Part shown: positions 34,534-45,747 of the stretch, in pieces
How the letters are laid out: every line of letters starts with the position of its first letter
Position numbering within the stretch: position 1 is the first letter of the stretch
DNA from: an uncultured Sphingomonadaceae bacterium
Lineage (GTDB): Bacteria > Pseudomonadota > Alphaproteobacteria > Sphingomonadales > Sphingomonadaceae
Direction of reading: 5' to 3'
DNA length: 64,000 bases
Assembly: GCA_903871605.1 (NCBI GenBank)
Contig: CAIQHF010000029.1
Coordinates: 62,001 to 126,000 of the forward strand
Program-made: the position numbers and the translations under genes
The notes under the pieces: model-generated
What the model saw: the letters and a program-made list of their open reading frames with translations, nothing else
Told to the model about the DNA's origin: nothing
Database searches by the model: none

Positions 34534-35097
34534 CTAAAGACGACAATCCTCGATCACGCGCGCCGGCTCGGGCCAGGCGGGCAGCACCAGCCGCGGCTCG
34601 CCTGCAATGTCAACGAGGAAACGGCCGCGGCTGAACGCAAGCTGGTCGAGATGCGGATCGCGCGCACTGATCGCCGCGACGATCGCGGGTGGCTCGCCGC
34701 CACCATAGCTTGCCGGCAGGCTGAACGGGCCGAAGGACGTCGTGAAGCCCATGGCGGTCGCGGCGGCGGCGACGCCGACACCGCGCGAGAAGATCACCGA
34801 ACGCGTCTGCGCGTCGCAGCGCAGCGCGAAGATCGCGGGCTGGCCGGGCATGCCATATTGGGCGATCGACGACCGCCCCGCGCCCCCACGCCAGGACCAT
34901 GTGCCCGGCGTCAGCGGAATGTCGCGCCAATCCGATTGCGGCGCCGCGGCGGGCAATGCGGGCGCGAGACGCGTCGGCGGAGGGGGCGCCGGGGCGGGGG
35001 CCGGTCGGGGCGGCGCGACGCACGAGGCGAGCGTCGCGGTCGTCGCCAGCATCGCGACGCCCCTGCGGATGATGTTCGGTGTCGGCCGCCTCGTCAT
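34534..35097 (-). CDS. Lipoprotein, unknown function
   Basis: A 187-residue protein with an N-terminal membrane segment and lipobox LASC (about residues 23-26), then a Pro/Ala-rich linker and a folded domain containing TWSWRGGAGRSSIAQYG and PHLDQLAFSRGRFLVDI. I chose ATG 35097; the frame is open to 35334, but that N-terminus is Arg-rich shadow sequence. The pattern resembles small sphingomonad periplasmic lipoproteins of unknown role. Confidence 0.72.
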   Translation of the reverse strand: MTRRPTPNIIRRGVAMLATTATLASCVAPPRPAPAPAPPPPTRLAPALPAAAPQSDWRDIPLTPGTWSWRGGAGRSSIAQYGMPGQPAIFALRCDAQTRSVIFSRGVGVAAAATAMGFTTSFGPFSLPASYGGGEPPAIVAAISARDPHLDQLAFSRGRFLVDIAGEPRLVLPAWPEPARVIEDCRL

Positions 35098-35221
35098 AGA
35101 CGATCCATGGCGGGGGATCGCCCGGGCCGCAAGCCGCGGCGAACATGGGATCGGCTCAGCCCGGCTTGCCGCGGCACCATCGCGTTGGTTTCGCGCGATC
35201 GAGACTCGCGGCCCCCGCCCC

Positions 35222-37417
<2,196 letters not shown>

Positions 37418-37494
37418 GGACCGACTATGGGGACGAAAGGCGAACGCCGCAACGTGCCTGTCGGCATTCAGCAAAGCGGCGCTATAAGCAGGCG

Positions 37495-37962
37495 ATGCAT
37501 ATTCCCCGCTTCCTCGCCGCGCTCCCCTTCCTGCTGGCCGCCGCCCCCGCGCCACCGCTCGCACCCGGCCTGTGGGAAGAGACGCTGGTCTATGCGCTCG
37601 ACAGCGTCAACGGATCAGAGGATGCCGCCCAGCGCATGCAGGGCACGCTGCCATCACCGCAACCACGGCGCGACTGCTACACCGCCGCCGACCTCGCCGA
37701 CGCGCGCGCCATCTTCCTCGCCGGCGCCGAGGGCAGCTGCCATTTCGGGCGATTCGCGATGGCCGACGGCAAGATCGACGCGGCGGGCGACTGCTCGGAC
37801 GGGCGCGGCCAGACGATGCAGGTGACGGGTAGCGGCCATTATACACCGGCCGGCTACGACTTCGACTTCACCGGATCGGGGCAGTCGGGAAAACTCAGTC
37901 TGACCTTCCGGGGGCGCGACAGCGGCCGGCGCGTCGGCGCGTGCTCGCCGCCGCATCCGTAA
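37495..37962 (+). CDS. DUF3617-type exported protein
   Basis: A 155-residue secreted protein with a clear signal peptide ([19 protein letters not shown]) and a DUF3617-like pattern: [17 protein letters not shown], conserved cysteines in [21 protein letters not shown] and GACSPP, and a C-terminal beta-rich [16 protein letters not shown]. The cysteines probably form disulfides in the periplasm. No function is known for the family. Confidence 0.72.
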   Translation: MHIPRFLAALPFLLAAAPAPPLAPGLWEETLVYALDSVNGSEDAAQRMQGTLPSPQPRRDCYTAADLADARAIFLAGAEGSCHFGRFAMADGKIDAAGDCSDGRGQTMQVTGSGHYTPAGYDFDFTGSGQSGKLSLTFRGRDSGRRVGACSPPHP

Positions 37963-38019
37963 AGCGGCAAAATCCCGAAAGAGGAAAGCCCTGGAACAAG
38001 AAGGCCCTGAAACAGGAAA

Positions 38020-38050
38020 GCGCCCCGCCGGCCCAAGGCCGGCGGGGCGC
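38020..38050 (-). terminator. Strong hairpin terminator between convergent genes
   Basis: A perfect 14-bp stem (GCGCCCCGCCGGCC / GGCCGGCGGGGCGC) with a three-base loop. On the minus strand TTTCCTG follows, so it mainly ends the beta-barrel gene at 38074; it may also stop transcription of the DUF3617 gene. Confidence 0.85.
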
Positions 38051-38073
38051 TTCGCCCGTCTCAGCGATATCGC

Positions 38074-38763
38074 TTAGAAGTGAATGCCGAAGCCGGCGAG
38101 CACCTGATTGCGATCATAGCGCAGGCTCGTGTCGGCGACGCCGAGATCGTCGGCGTGGAACGACTTGAAGCGCGTATAGTCATACTCGGCCTTGACGTAG
38201 GCATGGTTGGTCAGCGCGAACTCGGCGCCAACGCCGGCACGGCCGCCGTCGCGATCGGCATGGCCGCCGACATAGTCGACGCCGTTGCCGAACTGGCTGC
38301 GGATCTGACCGTTCACATAAGCGAGCTTGCCATAGACCAGCGTGCGCGGCGTAACCTTGTAGCCAATGCGCGCACCGCCCTCGATCTCGCGACCCGACTT
38401 GAGGCAACCGCCGAACGAACCGTCATTGTTCGAATAGCTGCACGTCTTCGCGGTCGAGATCGCATAGCTGCCGAGCACGCCGACGGTCAGCTTGTCGCCG
38501 AGCGGTACGTCGTAGCCGAGCAGGGCGCCGCCGGTCCAAGCCGATTTGTGGCTGTGGCTGGTGTCGCGGGTCGTGCCGTCGTCGAAGCGCGCGCGCGTGC
38601 CGACGCGATCCCAGCCGCCGAAGACTTCGGCGCGCGGGCCGGTGAAGGTCGGGCCGTCGGACGGGGCGGACATCGCCGGCGCCGCAGTATCGGCGTCCTG
38701 CGCGAAGGCGGGAGCGGCGGACACGGCAAGCAGCACGCCGGTGGCGAGCAGGATCGTCTTCAT
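38074..38763 (-). CDS. Outer-membrane beta-barrel protein (opacity/porin-like)
   Basis: A 229-residue protein: signal peptide to AFAQ, then an eight-stranded barrel (AEVFGGWDRVG, WTGGALLGYDVPLGD, VGVLGSYA, EIEGGARIGYKV, VKAEYDYTRF) ending in the aromatic VLAGFGIHF typical of outer-membrane insertion signals. The ATG at 38763 was preferred to 38949. This family (outer-membrane protein beta-barrel, related to Omp25/31) stabilises the envelope. Confidence 0.87.
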   Translation of the reverse strand: MKTILLATGVLLAVSAAPAFAQDADTAAPAMSAPSDGPTFTGPRAEVFGGWDRVGTRARFDDGTTRDTSHSHKSAWTGGALLGYDVPLGDKLTVGVLGSYAISTAKTCSYSNNDGSFGGCLKSGREIEGGARIGYKVTPRTLVYGKLAYVNGQIRSQFGNGVDYVGGHADRDGGRAGVGAEFALTNHAYVKAEYDYTRFKSFHADDLGVADTSLRYDRNQVLAGFGIHF

Positions 38764-39068
38764 AATCAAAAAACCTCGTAAGCAACTGGTACATTCGGTC
38801 TCGCCGAAGCGACGACGCGGCGAGATATGCCCCGGCGAGGCGGATCGTTCCCTGAACGAGCGGTCAGATATGCATGCTGAGCGGATCTGTTGCCGCAAGG
38901 GCACGGTTCCTGTCAGCCCGATGAACCAACTGTGGCGACGCTGCGGCAACAGGGCGGCGGCGAGCGGGCGTTCGCGACGCGCGATTGATCGGCGCTACGT
39001 CGCGCGCGGCATCGGCACCCACGAGCGACTCGGGGGCCGGGTCACGCTGCGCAGCGCCCCTTACCGTC
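38764..39068. other. 305-bp stretch without a supported gene
   Basis: This lies between the upstream end of the beta-barrel gene and the 3' end of the histidine kinase gene. It must carry the barrel-protein promoter. A GGGAAC motif at about 38850 lacks a matching CGTT. No other feature is seen. Confidence 0.4.
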
Positions 39069-41645
39069 TCACATCAGCAGTTCGGATATCCGCTTGCCCA
39101 TCGCATCCATGCTGAACGGCTTGGTTAGCACATGCATGCCGCGATCGAGATGGCCATGGCTGAGCACCGCATTCTCGGCATAGCCGGTGATGAACAGGAT
39201 TTTGAGGTCCGGACGCGCGATCCGCGCGGCATCGGCCACCTGCCGCCCGTTCATCCCGCCGGGCAGGCCGACATCGGTGATCAGCAGATCGACGCGCGCG
39301 TTCGAATTGAGGATCTTGAGCCCCGTCGGCCCGTCCGGCGCTTCGAGCGCATTATATCCCAGGCCCTCCAGAATATCGACGACGAGCATGCGGACCGTCG
39401 GTTCGTCGTCGATCACAAGCACCGTCTCGCCATCGCGCGCATGCGGCGCGCGCGACAGATCGGGCTCCGCCTCGATCTCGGTCTCGCCGAAATGACGCGG
39501 AAGATACATGCAGACCATCGCGCCGTGGCCAACCTCGGAATAGATCCGCGTCTGGCCGCCCGATTGGCGCGTGAAGCCATAGATCATCGACAGGCCCAGC
39601 CCCGTACCCATGCCGATCGGCTTGGTGGTGAAGAAGGGATCGAACGCCTTGGAGATTGTCTCGGGCGTCATCCCCGTGCCCGAATCCGAGACGCACAGCG
39701 AAACATACTGGCCGGGCTCCATGTCGCGCTCGGCCGCCGAGCGCTTGTCGAGCCAGCGGTTGCCGGTCTCGATCGTCAGCTTGCCGCCATCTGGCATCGC
39801 ATCGCGCGCGTTGATGCAAAGGTTGAGCAGCGCGTTTTCGAGCTGGCTCGGATCGACGAGCACCGGCCACAAACCCGCGGCGTTGACCGTTTCGAGCTCG
39901 ATCCCCGGCCCCACCGTCCGCTGGATCAGATCGACCATGCCGTTGACCAGATCCTTCACGTCGGTGACCTTGGGGGCCAGAGTCTGCCGGCGCGAGAAGG
40001 CGAGCAGCCGGTGCGTCAGCGCGGCGGCGCGGCGCGCGGCGCCCTGCGCTGCGTTGACATAGCGGTCGACGTCGGCGACCCGCCCCTGAGCGAGCCGCAC
40101 CTGCAGCATCTCGAGGCTCCCGGTGATGCCGGTCAGCAGATTGTTGAAATCATGCGCGAGGCCGCCGGTGAGTTGGCCGACCGCCTCCATCTTTTGCGAC
40201 TGGCGCAGCGCCTCCTCGGCGGCGAGCAGCGCCTTGGTGCGATCCTCGACCTGTTGCTCAAGCGAGGCGGCAAGCTCCGCCAGCTCGATTTCCGCACGTC
40301 GCCGCTCGGTCGCGACGCGGGTTCGCTCCGCCACCTCGCGAACGAACGCCATCTCGTCGTCGAGCCATGGCCGGGCGGTGGCGTGGTTGAGATAGAGCAG
40401 CGCGACCAGCCCGCCATGCTCGGTGAGCGGCATGTTGACGACGGCCTCGGCGCTGATCGCCTTGAGTGCGTCCGCGCCCGCGGAGGTTCGCGGATCGGTG
40501 CGCGCATCGGCGATGATGACATCGTCGCCGCGCTTGAGGTCCTCGATATAGCTCCCATAGTCGCGGAACTGCAGCGTCCCGGCGAGCGACGCGATGCCGG
40601 GCGCGTTCCAGTCGCGTTCGATCGTGATCGTTTCGCGCACCGGGTCGATCAGACCGTAGCCGGCGCGGCTCACCTCGAGCGCCCTGCCGATCACCGCCGC
40701 CGCGGCGAACGAGATATCGGCGGGGTTCTCGACCTCCCTGAACACGTCGCTGAGCTCGACCAGCGCCGACCGCATGCGTTCGGCGCGGCGCGAGTCGGTG
40801 ACGTCCGACGACACCCCGGCCAGGCGAAGCGGCTTGCCATCGACGTCGAGGAACGGCTGCCCGCGGGAGGTGAGCCAGCGGATCGCGCCCGACGGCATCA
40901 GGATGCGATAGGTCTGATCATAGTCGCTGCCTTCGGTCCGGCTGCGTTCGATCGCGGCGAGATTTTCCACGCGGTCGTCGGGATGGATCGCATCGACCCG
41001 GTCCTGGTAGGTGAAGGAGCGATCCGGGCTGATCCCGAACAGCGCCTTGCAGGCATCGGAGGCGGTCAACTCCTCGGTTTGAAGATTGATGCTCCACGTC
41101 CCGAAATTGCCCGCTCTCAGCGCGAAATCGAGCTCGCGTTCCTGCTCTCGCTGGCGGTGGAGGCGGTTGGTTACCTCCGCCATCAGCGCCGCATTCGAGC
41201 TTTCGAGACCTTCGAGCCGCTCGCGCTCGATCGTCACGTCGACCTGGCTGGCGAAGAAATAGGCCAGCGATCCTTCATCGTCGAACACCGGCGCGAGCAG
41301 CAGGCGGTTCCAGAACGCTTCGCCGTCCTTGCGATGATTGCGGATATCGATCTCGATCGGGCGCACGCCGTCGATCGCCTCGCGGATCCGGCGGACCGCG
41401 GCGCGATCGGTCTCGCGCCCCTGGAGAAAGCGGCAATTGCGCCCGAGTATCTCCTCGCGCGGATAGCCGGTGAGCTTACAGAAGGAATCATTGGCAAACA
41501 CGACGGGATTGTCGTGCAGCCGAGGATTGGTGATGATCATCGGCATGCGGGTCGCGCGCACCGCAGCGACGAACGGATCGGTGCCGCTATCCAGGCCGAG
41601 AACCTCGGCCGCGATCCGCTGCGAATCCGCGCTGCCTTCGTGCAT
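39069..41645 (-). CDS. LOV-domain hybrid histidine kinase
   Basis: An 858-residue cytoplasmic sensor kinase. Order of domains: LOV-type PAS (about 25-140) with the photoadduct Cys71 in [15 protein letters not shown] (about 175-290), GAF (about 295-440), HisKA with His498 in GLAHDFNN, HATPase (about 600-720, [12 protein letters not shown]), and a C-terminal receiver (about 740-858) with phosphoacceptor Asp791 in ITDVGLPGG. No transmembrane segment. The start is uncertain: ATG 41645 is taken because upstream sequence is low quality, but its ribosome site is weak. It probably senses blue light through FMN. No response-regulator partner is adjacent. Confidence 0.88.
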   Translation of the reverse strand: MHEGSADSQRIAAEVLGLDSGTDPFVAAVRATRMPMIITNPRLHDNPVVFANDSFCKLTGYPREEILGRNCRFLQGRETDRAAVRRIREAIDGVRPIEIDIRNHRKDGEAFWNRLLLAPVFDDEGSLAYFFASQVDVTIERERLEGLESSNAALMAEVTNRLHRQREQERELDFALRAGNFGTWSINLQTEELTASDACKALFGISPDRSFTYQDRVDAIHPDDRVENLAAIERSRTEGSDYDQTYRILMPSGAIRWLTSRGQPFLDVDGKPLRLAGVSSDVTDSRRAERMRSALVELSDVFREVENPADISFAAAAVIGRALEVSRAGYGLIDPVRETITIERDWNAPGIASLAGTLQFRDYGSYIEDLKRGDDVIIADARTDPRTSAGADALKAISAEAVVNMPLTEHGGLVALLYLNHATARPWLDDEMAFVREVAERTRVATERRRAEIELAELAASLEQQVEDRTKALLAAEEALRQSQKMEAVGQLTGGLAHDFNNLLTGITGSLEMLQVRLAQGRVADVDRYVNAAQGAARRAAALTHRLLAFSRRQTLAPKVTDVKDLVNGMVDLIQRTVGPGIELETVNAAGLWPVLVDPSQLENALLNLCINARDAMPDGGKLTIETGNRWLDKRSAAERDMEPGQYVSLCVSDSGTGMTPETISKAFDPFFTTKPIGMGTGLGLSMIYGFTRQSGGQTRIYSEVGHGAMVCMYLPRHFGETEIEAEPDLSRAPHARDGETVLVIDDEPTVRMLVVDILEGLGYNALEAPDGPTGLKILNSNARVDLLITDVGLPGGMNGRQVADAARIARPDLKILFITGYAENAVLSHGHLDRGMHVLTKPFSMDAMGKRISELLM

Positions 41646-42035
41646 GCCGCCGCTACTCGTCTTCAAAATCGTCAGCCTTTCGATCCAGGCTTGGCAAGCC
41701 GTTGGCGACCCCTCAACTGAAGCCGGCCGGGAGGGTTCCGAGCGACGTCGCGTGGCCCGCGCCGGCGACAGGCGCCGTGCGATCGCGGACATCGTCTTTT
41801 CGCTATCGGCTCGACGCCTCGACGACCGGGGTCGGCGCCGCGTCGTCCAGTGCGAGACGGCATCGCCTTGAGATGATGCGCGGGCCTATCGGCAACCGAT
41901 GCCGAGCGCAATATCTGCGGCTGCACGAACCGGCAGCGACAAAGCGGCGATCATGCCGGCTTCGGATCTGACGCGCCGCGACGATCGGCCGGGGTCCCGA
42001 CTGGACATAAGCGATCGCACTCGTGACAAGGCGCG
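41646..42035. other. 390-bp intergenic stretch
   Basis: It separates the divergent histidine kinase and lipoprotein genes. Kinase-frame sequence stays open up to 41792 but has no supported start. No repeat, RNA or hairpin with a T-run is seen. Confidence 0.4.
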
Positions 42036-42461
42036 ATGCGCAGCGCCGTCCTGATCCTGTGTGTCGCGCTGAGCGGATGCGGCCGGCACGCGCTGCCGTT
42101 GCGCAAGGACCAACTCGCCGCGGTGTCGCGCGCGGTCGCGGCGTGCACCGACGCCTCGGGCGCGCTCACGCCCTATCTGCGTCGGCAGGATCGCGCCGGT
42201 GCCGACAATGCGGCGATTGCAGCGCGCAACCTATGCTCGAGCTCGCGCGCCGAGATCGTCGCCGCGATCGGCACGGGGACGATGCTCGATGCCTGCTATT
42301 TCTCGGTCGACCGGCAGGAAGCCGTCCAGCGCGCCGAACTGGCGGATTTGGACATGCCGACGCTCGCCACCGGGCAAGCGGTCGCCCGGCTCCTCGACGA
42401 CGCCATCCGCCAGCAGGCAGGCTGTGCCACGGCGCTCGACACCGCCGCGCGCGGCAGCTAG
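42036..42461 (+). CDS. Small lipoprotein, unknown function
   Basis: A 141-residue protein with signal sequence and lipobox LSGC (about residues 12-15). It has an Ala-rich helical body with four further cysteines (VAACTD, NLCSSS, DACYFS, AGCATA) that may pair in the periplasm. No family recognised. The frame ends 42 bp before the CCA end of the tRNA-Leu gene on the other strand. Confidence 0.62.
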   Translation: MRSAVLILCVALSGCGRHALPLRKDQLAAVSRAVAACTDASGALTPYLRRQDRAGADNAAIAARNLCSSSRAEIVAAIGTGTMLDACYFSVDRQEAVQRAELADLDMPTLATGQAVARLLDDAIRQQAGCATALDTAARGS

Positions 42462-42503
42462 CCGGCCTCGCAGGGCGAGACGATCCGTCGCGCTGTGCCA
42501 TAG

Positions 42504-42588
42504 TGGTGCGGGCGGTCGGGCTCGAACCGACACTCCTTGCGGAACGGGATTTTGAGTCCCGCGCGTCTACCAATTTCACCACGCCCGC
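42504..42588 (-). tRNA. tRNA-Leu (anticodon CAA)
   Basis: An 85-nt class II tRNA. Acceptor stem GCGGGCG pairs with CGCCCGC, followed by discriminator A and encoded CCA at 42506-42504. The anticodon stem CGGGA/TCCCG flanks loop CTCAAAA, giving CAA (reads UUG). The T-arm contains GGTTCGAGCCC. It has no integrase gene nearby. Confidence 0.97.
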
Positions 42589-42779
42589 AGGCCATCCGAC
42601 AGAGCATGAGCTGCTGACCGGCGGCGCTGCCGCGCCCTATAGAAGAGCGGGCGGCGGAATTCCAGATCGGAATCGGCCGGGCGGGCGATCGCCCGGCACC
42701 CCCGTTCCTGAAGCGCGGACACCAGCAGAGCGGCGCCGACGGCGTCGGCACCGCTCGTGGGGCGTATCGGCGGATCGGC

Positions 42780-43001
42780 TCAGCGGCGCGAGAAGGTCAC
42801 GCCGTCTTTCGCCCAGTCGCCGACGCTGCGGCATTCGCGCTGGGGGATGCGCGAGCCGGTGAAGACGCCGCTGCTGACGCAATAGGCGCCGGTCTTGTGG
42901 TCGATGGTGACCTTGGGCTGGTCGAAATTTTCGGCCATCGCGGCGACGGCGCCCGTGGTGAGCAGGATGGCGGCGGCGGCACAGGTGATGGAACGGATCA
43001 T
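42780..43001 (-). CDS. Small exported protein
   Basis: A 73-residue protein with a signal peptide (MIRSITCAAAAILLTTGAVA) and a mature part of about 50 residues carrying two cysteines (AYCVSSG, RECRSV) that probably form a disulfide. The KTGAYCVSSGVFTGSRI segment resembles small exported proteins common in sphingomonads that lack a known function. GGGAG lies seven bases before ATG 43001. A candidate sigma-54 promoter is upstream. Confidence 0.65.
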   Translation of the reverse strand: MIRSITCAAAAILLTTGAVAAMAENFDQPKVTIDHKTGAYCVSSGVFTGSRIPQRECRSVGDWAKDGVTFSRR

Positions 43002-43061
43002 GGTGGTTCTCCCTCGGCAATGTGGCTCGGCGGGGATCATCCTCGTCGATATTGGATGCTC

Positions 43062-43078
43062 TGCATGCACCGTGCCAA
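43062..43078 (-). promoter_or_regulatory. Candidate sigma-54 promoter
   Basis: Minus-strand TTGGCACGGTGCATGCA. The sigma-54 consensus is TGGCACG-N4-TTGCA; here TGGCACG is exact and the second element is ATGCA, one mismatch. It lies about 60 bp before the small exported protein gene, a suitable distance. Sigma-54 activator genes are not visible in the window. The rest of 43002-43322 shows no gene. Confidence 0.35.
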
Positions 43079-43322
43079 GTCCCTGACGCGGCGGGTTTTG
43101 GGCGGTTTCGCCGATGTTCAGAGCGCCGGCGCCTCGCGCAGGGCCGATGATCGGCGCGCCTTGCCGAATAGTGGCGAATTCGATCGACGTCGGCGGGTGC
43201 GGAGCGCCGATCATCCGCGTCCCACCCGTATCGCGGGTTCAAATTCGATCATCCGCTAAAGCCCGGGCGCGCCGCGCCGTTAACCAAGCGAGGGCCACGA
43301 TCGGCCGCCGGGAACCTACGCG

Positions 43323-43493
43323 ATGACGTCGACCGCACAATGGCTGCACTTCAAGCTCGGCATCGTGCCCGCCGACCAGCACGACACCGATCCGCAATCG
43401 CTGGGCGACGAGCAGAGCGCGACGGCCGACCTGGTCGCGCAGCAGCGCGCCATGGCGTCGCAGCCGCTGTCGGTCAGCTTCATCACGCGCTGA
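43323..43493 (+). CDS. Possible 56-residue protein
   Basis: An open frame coding MTSTAQWLHFKLGIVPADQH and continuing with an acidic/Ala/Gln-rich stretch to SVSFITR. The ribosome site is weak (GGGAA ten bases upstream). Amphipathic composition, no known family. It lies just before the Tim44-like gene. Coding status uncertain. Confidence 0.3.
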   Translation: MTSTAQWLHFKLGIVPADQHDTDPQSLGDEQSATADLVAQQRAMASQPLSVSFITR

Positions 43494-43549
43494 TCGCGGC
43501 GCGCGGAGCGGACCCACATCGCGCGCGCCGTTACCGCCCACCCCACCGC

Positions 43550-43909
43550 ATGCGCCACCCTGCTGGACCGCGCCACGCCACGCGGCACGCGTTCGAACGC
43601 CTGCTGGTCGAGGTGCAGGACGCGTTCGGGCGCGAGGATTATGCGCGGCTCCGCGGGCTGACGATGCCCGAGATCATGTCGCATCTGCCCGAGGCACTCG
43701 GCCAGAACGCGACGAAGGGACTGCGCAACGACGTCGCGGCAACGCGCCTGCTCGACGCCGAGGTTGCCGAGGCACGGCGCGAGGCCGCGGCCGATTACGC
43801 GACGATCGTGCGCGGCTCGGCGGCGACACCGGCGGAGACGGCCGAGCTCTGCACCTTCGTGCGCGACCACAGCGGCATCTGGAACCTGTCCGCAATCGAG
43901 GAGGGCTAG
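43550..43909 (+). CDS. Short Tim44-like domain protein, possibly a remnant
   Basis: A 119-residue frame whose residues about 15-119 follow the C-terminal Tim44/TIM44-like domain: FERLLVEVQDAFGREDYARL, the LTMPEIMSHLPEALG helix, NDVAATRLLDAEVAEA and the ending CTFVRDHSGIWNLSAIEE. The middle loop normally present after ADYAT is missing (ADYATIVRGSAATPAE), and the membrane-anchored N-terminal half is absent. No ribosome site precedes ATG 43550, so this may be a truncated remnant. A strong terminator follows, which argues that the region is still transcribed. Confidence 0.45.
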   Translation: MRHPAGPRHATRHAFERLLVEVQDAFGREDYARLRGLTMPEIMSHLPEALGQNATKGLRNDVAATRLLDAEVAEARREAAADYATIVRGSAATPAETAELCTFVRDHSGIWNLSAIEEG

Positions 43910-44011
43910 CGCGCAGCGTCAGGCAACAGCCGTTCATGTCCCCGCCATCTGCCGAGGCCTAACCAGACGCTGCGTCGGCATCCCCCCCTTCCGACGCACC
44001 CCGAACCTTGG

Positions 44012-44044
44012 CCCCGCCGTGAGCTTGCTCCGGCGGGGTTTTTT
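44012..44044 (+). terminator. Rho-independent terminator
   Basis: CCCCGCCG pairs with CGGCGGGG, the stem extended by GAGC/GCTC, followed by TTTTTT. It is about 100 bp beyond the Tim44-like gene and insulates the Mla locus that starts at 44168. Confidence 0.9.
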
Positions 44045-44167
44045 CGGCGCGGTGCGACGTGGGACGGGCGATCGACGCGTCGGCGCGCGCGCCCGATCAC
44101 GCCGCGATGCCGTCGGCCTTGACTTCCGCTTGCTTCGCGGCACCTTGCGTCCTGGGGGGGATAGCGA

Positions 44168-45157
44168 ATGGCGCCGACGGCGGACCGGCAGCTGCATTGG
44201 GGAATCGCCACGGCCATCACGGCGCTGGTGATCATCCTCCTGCTCGCATTCGTGCCCGATCCGCTTTTCCGGCAGACGCTCCTCGCCACGCGTTTCGACG
44301 ATGTCGAGTCGGTCGCGCCGGGCGTCGCGGTCTATTTCCGCGGGGCGGAGATCGGCGCGGTGCGATCGGTGACGCTCGATCCCGCGACGCGCCTGTTCGA
44401 TGTCGGTCTGGCGGTGCGGCGCGACTGGCGGCCCTCGGCCTGCTCGTTTGCACGGATCACCGCGACCAATCCGCTCGCGCCACCCCGCGTCGAACTCGTC
44501 GCGCTCGAGACCGACGCGCGCGCCTGCCCTGCCGCCCGCGTCGCCGCGAGCTGCGACCCGCTTGCGCCCCGCCGCGGCGTACCCGCGATCGAGGGCTGCC
44601 GGCGCGGCCCGGATCTGTTCGCGGCAGCCGCCGCCGCGGTCGGCGAGGCGGCCGCGGTCGCGCGTACCGCAAACCAGATGGCGACGCAGCTCGCCGGAAT
44701 GATGACCGCCGGCGGATCGGGCGGCGGAACGCTCGCCATGGCACGCGATTCGATGGCGACGGTCGCCGCGCTACGCGGCATTTCGGAACGGCTCGACGCG
44801 GGCTTGCTGCCGGGTCATGGCGATATCGCGCTCACCCTCTCGAACGTCCGGCGTGCCAGCGGACAGGCCGGCAATTTCGACGTCGCCAGTCTCAACGCGA
44901 CGATGCGCGAGGTCCAGGCAATGGTCGCGCAGAACCAGGCCAATGTGACCGGCCTGCTTGCCGAAGGCCGCACGACCACCGCCGAGACGCGCACGCTGCT
45001 CGAGACCATCTCGACCTCGCTCGCCACCACGAGCGCCAATCTCTCCCGCGCCAGCGACAGCATGGGGAGGCTTACCGAACGAATGGCGGCGGACCCGAGC
45101 TACGCGCTTCACGGCAGCAAGTTCGTCGACCCACCCGCGCCGGGAGCCAAGCCTTGA
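44168..45157 (+). CDS. MlaD/MCE-domain substrate-binding protein
   Basis: A 329-residue protein with one N-terminal membrane anchor (about residues 10-30) and an MCE/MlaD domain (SVAPGVAVYFRGAEIGAVRSV, residues about 45-120), then a helical region rich in Ala, Thr and Met typical of MCE C-termini. It forms the periplasmic ring of an ABC lipid-transport complex. GGGGGG precedes the ATG. Its lipoprotein partner follows with a 4-bp overlap. The permease and ATPase partners are on the opposite strand from 46.4 kb, an unusual arrangement. Confidence 0.87.
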   Translation: MAPTADRQLHWGIATAITALVIILLLAFVPDPLFRQTLLATRFDDVESVAPGVAVYFRGAEIGAVRSVTLDPATRLFDVGLAVRRDWRPSACSFARITATNPLAPPRVELVALETDARACPAARVAASCDPLAPRRGVPAIEGCRRGPDLFAAAAAAVGEAAAVARTANQMATQLAGMMTAGGSGGGTLAMARDSMATVAALRGISERLDAGLLPGHGDIALTLSNVRRASGQAGNFDVASLNATMREVQAMVAQNQANVTGLLAEGRTTTAETRTLLETISTSLATTSANLSRASDSMGRLTERMAADPSYALHGSKFVDPPAPGAKP

Positions 45158-45747
45158 CGGTTCGATCGATCCTCGTCGCAGCGATGCTGCTCCTCGGCGG
45201 CTGCGCGGCGGTCAAGCCGGCCGAACAACCAATAACGCTGAGGCTTGTGCCCGCCGCGCCGCCGCCGCTGCCTTCGCTTCTGCCGGCGGCGCTCGCGGTC
45301 GCGCCGGTGCAGGCACGCGGGCTCGCAGGCGCGCTGCGCTACGATTATGTGGACGCCTCGGCCCCGGCCGAGATCCGCCAGGCGAAGACGCTGTTCTGGG
45401 AGGAGCCGCCGACGCGCGTCGTCGAGCATGCACTCGTCGGCGCGTTGCGCAGCCGCTTCGCGACCGTCACCGGCCCCGAACTCGGCCAGCCGTCTGCGCG
45501 CCGCGTCGTCGTCGAGCTCGATCGCTTCGAGGAGACCGGAGCGGGTGGCGCGGCGCGCGCCACCGTCGCATTCGCGGTGAGCGTGAGCGGCACCAACCTG
45601 CTGACCGGCGGCTACTGCGCGAGCGCTCCGATCGACGGCGCGTCGGGCACCGCGCGTGCACGCGCCTTCGAAGCGGCGATCGGCGCGGCGACGATCGCCT
45701 TCGCTCAGGACATGGCGAGCGGACGGCTCTCGACGCTGGGCTGCTGA
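45154..45747 (+). CDS. ABC-type transport auxiliary lipoprotein (MlaD partner)
   Basis: A 197-residue lipoprotein with lipobox LGGC (MTVRSILVAAMLLLGGCAA) and a PqiC/ABC-auxiliary-like fold: LRYDYVDASAPAEIRQAK, LFWEEPPTRVVEHALVGALR, VVVELDRFEE. It starts with TTG 45154, overlapping the mlaD stop (TTGA) with GGGAG seven bases upstream. The longer frame back to 44059 is shadow. Its last 43 bp overlap the end of the minus-strand mlaF-like gene. Confidence 0.82.
   Translation: MTVRSILVAAMLLLGGCAAVKPAEQPITLRLVPAAPPPLPSLLPAALAVAPVQARGLAGALRYDYVDASAPAEIRQAKTLFWEEPPTRVVEHALVGALRSRFATVTGPELGQPSARRVVVELDRFEETGAGGAARATVAFAVSVSGTNLLTGGYCASAPIDGASGTARARAFEAAIGAATIAFAQDMASGRLSTLGC

Noticed and set aside
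38840-38870. EcfG-type promoter for the beta-barrel gene
   Set aside because: A GGGAAC element is present, but no CGTT follows at 16-17 bases.
39132-41720. 862-residue plus-strand open frame
   Set aside because: It is the exact antisense of the hybrid histidine kinase, has no domain pattern and shows the Arg/His/Gly-rich composition of GC-rich shadow frames.
42504-42588. tRNA-Leu as integration site of a genomic island
   Set aside because: No integrase, no direct repeat of the tRNA 3' end and no phage genes were seen on either side.
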